Assembly (NCBI RefSeq): GCF_012489685.1
Contig: NC_080043.1
Location: forward strand, 13,882,223 to 13,946,222
Origin: Lotus japonicus
Lineage: Eukaryota > Streptophyta > Magnoliopsida > Fabales > Fabaceae
Length of the DNA: 64,000 bases
Reading direction: 5' to 3'
Part shown: positions 58,495 to 64,000 of the stretch, in pieces
Layout: the number at the start of each line of letters is the position of its first letter
Position numbering within the stretch: the stretch's first letter is position 1
The notes under the pieces: model-generated
What the model was told of the DNA's origin: nothing
Database searches by the model: none
Seen by the model: only the letters and a program-made list of their open reading frames with translations
Program-made: the position numbers and the translations under genes

Positions 58495-59087
58495 GCTATG
58501 TTTGTATCTATGGAAAACTTAAGGATGGAAGAGAAAAGGAAAGGATTAAAAAATCTTTGTGTTTGGGTGGGTTGAAAATAGATGGAAAAACAATATTGGA
58601 AAGCTTGAATGTTGAGATGCTTTTAACAAAATTAAACAAAAACCATTACTTTTGTTTCATTTTTCCATATTATTTTTATTACAATATTAATACAAATAAT
58701 TATTTGAATGATATGATTTAAAATGTAAAAAATAAATTATAATAATATTGATATTCTAAATTATTTTTAAAAACTATTTTAACAATTAATAGTATATAGT
58801 TACAATTGTAATATAAATTATTTAAACCATTTATTTGTGTTGGATAAAATAGTAATTTCATATCATACTTTTTTTTAGACCAAAAGGCTGACAAAACCCA
58901 ACCAACACAGCAAAACCAACCCAAAAACCTCTAAGAAACCTCCAAAGCCCTACCAAGACCCACCTGAAGACAGTACAACACCCCTTGGGAAAACCAAATG
59001 AGCAACCCAAAAACCCCAAACCAATTTTATACCATACTTAATTCCATTATTCCAACTCTTTTTTGTCATTCTCTTAATTCAAACAGC
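58495..59087. mobile_element. MITE-like element with a nested retroposon
   Basis: The left end GCTATGTTTGTATCTATGG and the right edge CTCTTAATTCAAACAGC are imperfect complements, with an AT-rich interior. Within it, 58871-59023 is a reversed retroposon tail (T run first, then GACCAAAAGGCTGACAAAAC), flanked by a 16-bp duplication (58855-58870 and 59024-59039) with two differences. The retroposon therefore landed in an existing MITE. Confidence 0.6.
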
Positions 59088-59090
59088 TTA

Positions 59091-59813
59091 ATGGTGTGTT
59101 TGTTTTGAGGGAAGGGGAGAGAAAAGATTGGCAAGGGAAAGAAAACACAAATACCAAGACACTTTCCCTCCTTTGGATGCACCATAAACAGTAGAGGAAA
59201 GGAAAAGAATTGGTGGGTCCCATGCTCTGAAACTTTCCGCCCAAAATGGGAAGAAAACTGATTGAGCTATCAAATTCTCTATATTGCCACAGTACATACT
59301 AGAAAATGCATATTTGTATTCACGTGTGTAGTTTTTAGTCTGTACGTTTCAATTTTCTTCTTTATTGATTTTTTATTTTTTTTACGTTTAATATTAATAA
59401 TAAATTTTCAAAATTTAAATATTACTATAGTTTTAGTATAAATGTAAATAATTATAATATTATTGAATATATAAATTTTATATTCTATCACTCCTAAAAA
59501 TTATAATAATTTTAATATTTCATAAAATAATTTAATTTATTTTAAAATAAAATTACTCCAAATACATATCCATATATATATATATATATATATATTTAAA
59601 AAGACAGATATAAATATTTATCAATATTATATATAAAGGGTAAAATAGTCATTATGCATCACACTTCTTTTCTTTCCTTCTCTTTTTATTTCTCATTCTA
59701 TCAAACCAAACAACCTAAAAAATCCTCTCACTTTCCTTCCTCTTTCCTTTCCTTTCCCTTCCTTTCCTTCTACCTTCCTTTCCTCTCCTTTCTTCCCTAA
59801 CCAAACATAGCCT
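59091..59813. mobile_element. MITE-like element upstream of NQR
   Basis: The left end TGGTGTGTTTGTTTTGAGGG pairs with the right end CTTCCCTAACCAAACATAGC. Long complementary purine (GGGAAGGGGAGAG) and pyrimidine (CCTTTCCTTTCC) tracts lie just inside. The AT-rich core includes an (AT)n run at 59573-59594. It ends about 155 bp before the NQR start codon and may supply promoter sequence. Confidence 0.55.
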
Positions 59814-59968
59814 AAAAATCATCTCAATTTTCTTTTTATAAATTTGTATCCACACTCATATTCATTCTTTGTATATTCTTTTGTCTCATTTCCATCTCAA
59901 CATTCAAACATTACCATAAAGGAAAACATGAAGAAAACAACCTTAAACATAGTTGTTTTACCTTAGCC

Positions 59969-62199
59969 ATGTTGTCACTCCCACCTAACACAAGTATCAC
60001 CACAGCAGCCTCCCCCAACAGCAGCCTGCAAACTTCAAAGCCCCCGACCTTGAATCAGATTCATCACCACTTTCAATCTGTCAGCACACGATCCAACAAA
60101 CGAAACTCCTTCTTCATTCACAATTGCATTGCCAATCACAATCCCATGGCGACGGCGATCAAGGTGGCTGCGCTCTCCGGTTCCCTCCGCAAAGCCTCTT
60201 ACAACACAGGCCTCATCCGTTCTGGTTGGTTCCTACTCACACTCTTCTCTTCTTCTCTTCCTTGTTTGGTTTTGATTATTCTGCTCTTTGAGGATTTGGG
60301 AATTTAACTATTCAATTTTTTGGTGATGATCATGGTAGCCATTGAGCTGAGTAAAAGTGGTGCTGTTGAAGGAATTCAAATCGATCATGTTGATATTTCG
60401 CCGCTACCGTTGTTGAACACTGATCTTATTAGAGAAGGGGCTTACCCAGCTGAAGTTGAAGCTTTTCGTCAAAAGATTATTGGAGCTGATAGCATTCTCT
60501 TTGCTTCCCCTGAGAATAATTATTCTGTTGCAGGTACACTCCAACTCTCTAACATCATGTGGGTCTTGTGTTTTTTTTTTTTTTCTTCCATTTTATGGTA
60601 GAAAAAAATTGACCCTTTTGTTGAAACTTGAAACTTTTGAGAACAACATGAGCTGGGTCATGGTGTTCTTTTTGTTTCCTTACTTCTTTTAGTAGTTTAT
60701 GAGTTTTATTTTTACCATCAACTCCTTATATGCATTTCCAAAATGAAGCTATAGCATGAAACATAAGGATGATGTTAGAAGAGCAACGTGAATAGAGAAT
60801 CAGAGTAGAGAGAAACACACAAGACTTTGGTCACGCAGTTCGGCCAAATTGCCTATGTCTGCGACTATAGAGCAGCTATAGTTCCATTTATTGATTAGGC
60901 TTCAGAATACCCTAGGGTTGTAGTGTTACAAGCATATATAGGGATGTGTGCTATGAGCCATACTCAACAGATGATTATGAACACTCAATGAATTCTGTTA
61001 TGTAGAATGTAGATATAAAAATAATTATGTACCTTTACCCAATAAATTGGGTGGTGAAAGTTTGTGAGGATGACATGTTATTAGAGGTAGAGCATGTTTA
61101 GATCAGCTTCTCTTTCCTCATAATCAAGAAGTTTATCACAAAAGCTTATGTCTTGTCCTTGGAATCAATTGTTGAATTGATTTTGTCTTGTTCTTACTAT
61201 ATTAATGTAGAAACCATTCATTATTAGTCTTTGTTTAATGACCTTCAGGCTTGGGCTAATAACCTAAGCTTCTTTTCCTTTATTTGTTGACTGTGCAAAT
61301 GATAATATAGTTAGAAGAGTTAAGTTTGTCTAAATGATTTGAGACAACAATTCTTGCAGTCAATTTTCTCATAGGACAAAACATAGTACTGATTAGTGTC
61401 CTTGATCTGAATGTGTTCAACGACACTACCACTGGCAAATGTGCCTTTAGAGTTTGTTTATATTGTGTACCCCGTCTCTGACTTCTGAAAAAAAAATGTT
61501 GAAGTACTGATGCATAAGCCCTTATTGTTAATGTCTCATCGAATTTCATTGCATGCCACAATGGTATCTTCTTTTGCCCTGATTTCATCACCTCCTTTCG
61601 CAATCATCATCACAGTCACAATTTAAAACTATACACTGTAGAAATTGGTCTGTTATTCAAATTGATGAAACATATTGAACACCTCAAGTTTTAGTATGAA
61701 TAATTGAAACTGCAAAAGAATAAAGATTGTTTGGTGGGTGGTTCGTATAGTGTTTAGTTTTTCCTACAACATTCCTTCATATGTGATAATTAAAGGTAGA
61801 TTCAGTTACATATTCAAAACTTCAGAGACGGCAGTCTACAAATATAAAATAAATAAGGTTCTTTTTGCTAATCTTTTTCTTGCATTTATTTCAGCTCCAC
61901 TAAAGAATGCCATTGACTGGGCATCTATACAACCAAATGTTTGGGCTGGTAAACCTGCTGCCATTGTAAGTGCTGGAGGAGGCTTCGGTGGAGGAAGATC
62001 ACAATATCACCTCCGCCAAATCGGGGTCTTCCTCGATCTTCATTTCATCAATAAACCCGAGTTCTTCCTGAATGCATTCCAGCCTCCGGCAAAGTTCAAC
62101 AGTGATGGTGACTTGATTGATGAAGAGGCTAGGAAAAGGTTGAAGGAAGTTCTTCTATCGTTGAGGACTTTTACGATGCAGCTTCAAGGCAAAAATTGA
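59969..62199 (+). CDS. NQR: NADPH:quinone oxidoreductase (NQR, FMN-reductase family)
   Basis: Three exons: 59969-60224, 60339-60533, 61895-62199; 756 nt, 251 aa from the first ATG. The flavodoxin-like core begins KVAALSGSLRKASYNTGL (the FMN-phosphate loop), continues AFRQKIIGADSILFASPENN, and ends with NVWAGKPAAIVSAGGGFGGG and RSQYHLRQIGVFLDL, all hallmarks of plant NQR. The family reduces quinones by two electrons with NAD(P)H, avoiding semiquinone radicals. An in-frame ATG at 60146 would give 192 aa, the usual length. The 59 extra residues are rich in Ser, Thr, Asn and Pro with no acidic residue, so they look like a transit peptide or translated leader. SPENN replaces the SPEYN recalled from relatives. 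Confidence 0.93.
60773..60969. mobile_element. Solo LTR in NQR intron 2
   Basis: A 197-bp segment starts TGTTAGAAGAGC and ends CTCAACA, flanked by a perfect 5-bp duplication, GATGA (60768-60772 and 60970-60974). Text such as CACACAAGACTTTGGTCACG and CGCAGTTCGGCC is typical of plant Copia LTRs. There is no internal region, so the element was lost by LTR recombination. Confidence 0.8.
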
Positions 62200-62660
62200 A
62201 ACAACTCTAATTCTCAGAAATTGTCGAAATAAGCTTTGCATTTCTGTCATAAATATCATTGTGTGATGTGGTTTCCTCCATGACAACATGGAAAGGATGA
62301 TATGCAATTACAAAAGTTATTTGGAATTTTTATTTATGTTGCCTTCTGTTTGGTTTCAAGTTTTGAGTATTGATCTTTTTTCCCTACGCCTCACATCATT
62401 TTTTTTCTCTCTTCCATTCTCATCAGGTAGAGAATGACTTATTCTCTTTCCTAAAGATCTGGATGATGTTTATCAGCTCCTAACTATTAGCTTAGCTCCG
62501 AATCTAGTAATTGTACATATCTATATCTAACTGTGAGTTTCGAAGACCAGTAAGGTCTACAAGAGAAGTGTTATCAATACTTTCTTTTTAAAAACCACCC
62601 TCGATCACTATGCCACATGAATGACTTCTCCTTCGACTGTTGTCCTAATAGCTAGTTTTG
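62200..62660. other. NQR 3' region
   Basis: It holds the NQR 3' untranslated region and spacer. No further gene or repeat is visible. Confidence 0.4.
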
Positions 62661-62662
62661 TA

Positions 62663-62967
62663 CTCCCTCCGGTCCTATTTATAAGCATGAAAGAGAAGAA
62701 AAATCTTGGTCCTTTTTATAAGAACCAAATGAAAGTTTGAGCTATATTAATTAATTTTTTCCAATGATGCCCTTATTAATTCTAACTTGTAAAATGTGTC
62801 TCATTAATTATTCTCTTTCTTTTCCACTTTCCAACACTAATAACAAAGGGTAATTTTGGAAGTTCATTTTAATTTAAGATAAATTTAATGCATTTTATCT
62901 AGTTTAACTACATTTCTTAAACTATGTGAATTTTTTTTTTGTTGCTTATAAATAGGACCGGAGGGAG
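62663..62967. mobile_element. Stowaway MITE (Tc1/mariner type), 305 bp
   Basis: The left end CTCCCTCCGGTCCTATTTAT pairs with the right end ATAAATAGGACCGGAGGGAG. TA dinucleotides flank both ends (62661-62662 and 62968-62969). This is the classic Stowaway terminus and TA target. The AT-rich interior has no coding capacity. Confidence 0.95.
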
Positions 62968-62969
62968 TA

Positions 62970-63660
62970 TTAGCGACTAACGCGTCTTTACATTTGTAGC
63001 AAAACAAATGTCCCAAACTCGAGTAGTCATTGGTGGCTCAAATTTTTTAGCCACGAATATGACGAATTTTTTAATTAGCCAATTACAGCTAAAACCATTA
63101 ATGGAGTCCAGAAATAACAACAAGTCAACAACAATGATACAAAATGAACCAATAAAACACCCCTCAAACTTATTGATTATTCACTACCATTCTACCAAAT
63201 ATATGAATCAATTGTTCATGAGTTAACAATATCGCGTAAATATGAGTGTCAGAGTATGCAATTTAAAATTCGTGCTTCAATGAAAAAAACAACTTGGATT
63301 GTTCAATATTATTTTACAGAAAAAGATTAGAGTCCTTTAATGCTAAAATCCATCATTTAAATCAAAAAATTAATTTTTATGCACGTAAACAGAGCTTTAT
63401 ACAAAAAATAAGGAACAACATGATTCCCGCCACCAACAACTGTCTCCGCCAACAGCAGCCGGCGAATTTAATAAGTAATAACCCCCCTCCAATCTTGAAT
63501 GAATCTAATAGGCTACTTTGAATGTGTGATCTGTCATTCACACCTCATGCCATACCACATACTACAATTTTTTAAACTCTTTTATTTTCCACACACCAGA
63601 TCACCAATCTTGTTTTGTGTGCCTGGTTACCTTAGTTGCGTTTACCTTTTCCACTGAGAA
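62970..63660. other. Spacer with weak resemblance to the NQR leader
   Basis: 63420-63515 contains ACTGTCTCCGCCAACAGCAG, then CCGGCGAATTTAATAAGTAA, and AATCTTGAATGAATC. It resembles the NQR 5' coding region at 59995-60060 (CCCAACAGCAGCCTGCAAAC ... ACCTTGAATCAGATTC). If real, it is a shard of a duplicated first exon. No gene otherwise. Confidence 0.3.
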
Positions 63661-63671
63661 ATGTTAAGAAT

Positions 63672-63836
63672 TAGGCCTGTCCACCGGTCGGGTTCGGTCG
63701 GTTTCGGGCCCAAAAAGCTCCACCGACCGAACCCGCATGACATAAAACTAGGCCCGTAACCGACCATGAGATGTGTCGGTTTGGATCGGTTTCGGGTTGG
63801 TCGGGTAACGGGCGGGTCGGGTCGGTTTCACCGGAT
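63672..63836. repeat. GGTCGGTT-rich transposon-type repeat
   Basis: GTCCACCGGTCGGGTTCGGT and many GGTCGG/CCGACC words in both orientations resemble the termini of hAT-like elements common in plants. The partner end is not evident within the window. Confidence 0.4.
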
Positions 63837-64000
63837 TTTGCAGAGAATAGAAAGATGAAGAGCAAAGAACCCTAATTTGAGTAATTTCATTCAATTTCAT
63901 CAAAAAAATTAACCAAAAACAACATAGATCAGATCTGGATATACCATATTACCATTACCAACTTACCAAGAAGTCAAGAACCAGTTTTCAATTGCTTATC

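Overview
The window is nuclear DNA of a flowering plant (dicot). It shows AT-rich introns with GT-AG borders, plant-specific gene families and a dense, mixed load of plant transposons. Protein wording and repeat types suggest a legume, but that is recall-based and weak. There are no operons, bacterial signals or CRISPR arrays.

Layout: 1-142 is the tail of a LINE. 372-6803 (+) is ATG6/Beclin-1 (10 exons, 504 aa) with a miniature LTR element in intron 6. 8483-19915 (+) is an annexin cluster: an orphan first exon (8483), a complete annexin (9569-11845) and a second complete annexin (16210-19915) whose intron 4 holds a 1.4-kb Mutator-like element. A Harbinger-like element and a LINE ruin lie between the two complete genes. 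20771-25289 (-) is INTS9, the Integrator subunit of the CPSF-100/73 family (11 exons, 716 aa). 25521-29013 is a transposon field: a hAT-like element with a captured gene scrap, a long foldback element with 60-bp tandem repeats, a LINE RNase H scrap and a CACTA terminus. 29386-36603 (+) is a CSC1/OSCA-type (DUF221) channel gene (10 exons, 712 aa).

38916-53439 is the most unusual part. A plus-strand gene joins a MATH domain to the C-terminal half of a UBP12/USP7-type deubiquitinase with no protease core. It ends in a module resembling the C-terminus of plant MATH-coiled-coil proteins. It converges on a minus-strand F-box gene. The 3' ends of both genes are repeated between them (49390-50477 and 52040-52165), so the locus looks like a decayed array of convergent MATH/F-box units. 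The third MATH exon appears damaged, so the plus-strand gene may be expressed only in part or be a pseudogene.

54140-59813 is mainly repeats: LINE remnants, a second miniature LTR element, MITEs and a tandemly duplicated exon-like unit. 59969-62199 (+) is the NADPH:quinone oxidoreductase (FMN-reductase) gene NQR, with a solo LTR in intron 2. A Stowaway MITE and a hAT-like repeat follow.

The genes do not form a pathway: autophagy, Ca2+/membrane binding, snRNA processing, osmosensing, ubiquitin biology and quinone detoxification are simply neighbours. Exon borders were chosen by splice consensus, reading-frame continuity and remembered family sequences. The summed coding lengths of ATG6, both annexins, INTS9, the channel and NQR are each divisible by three, which supports those models.
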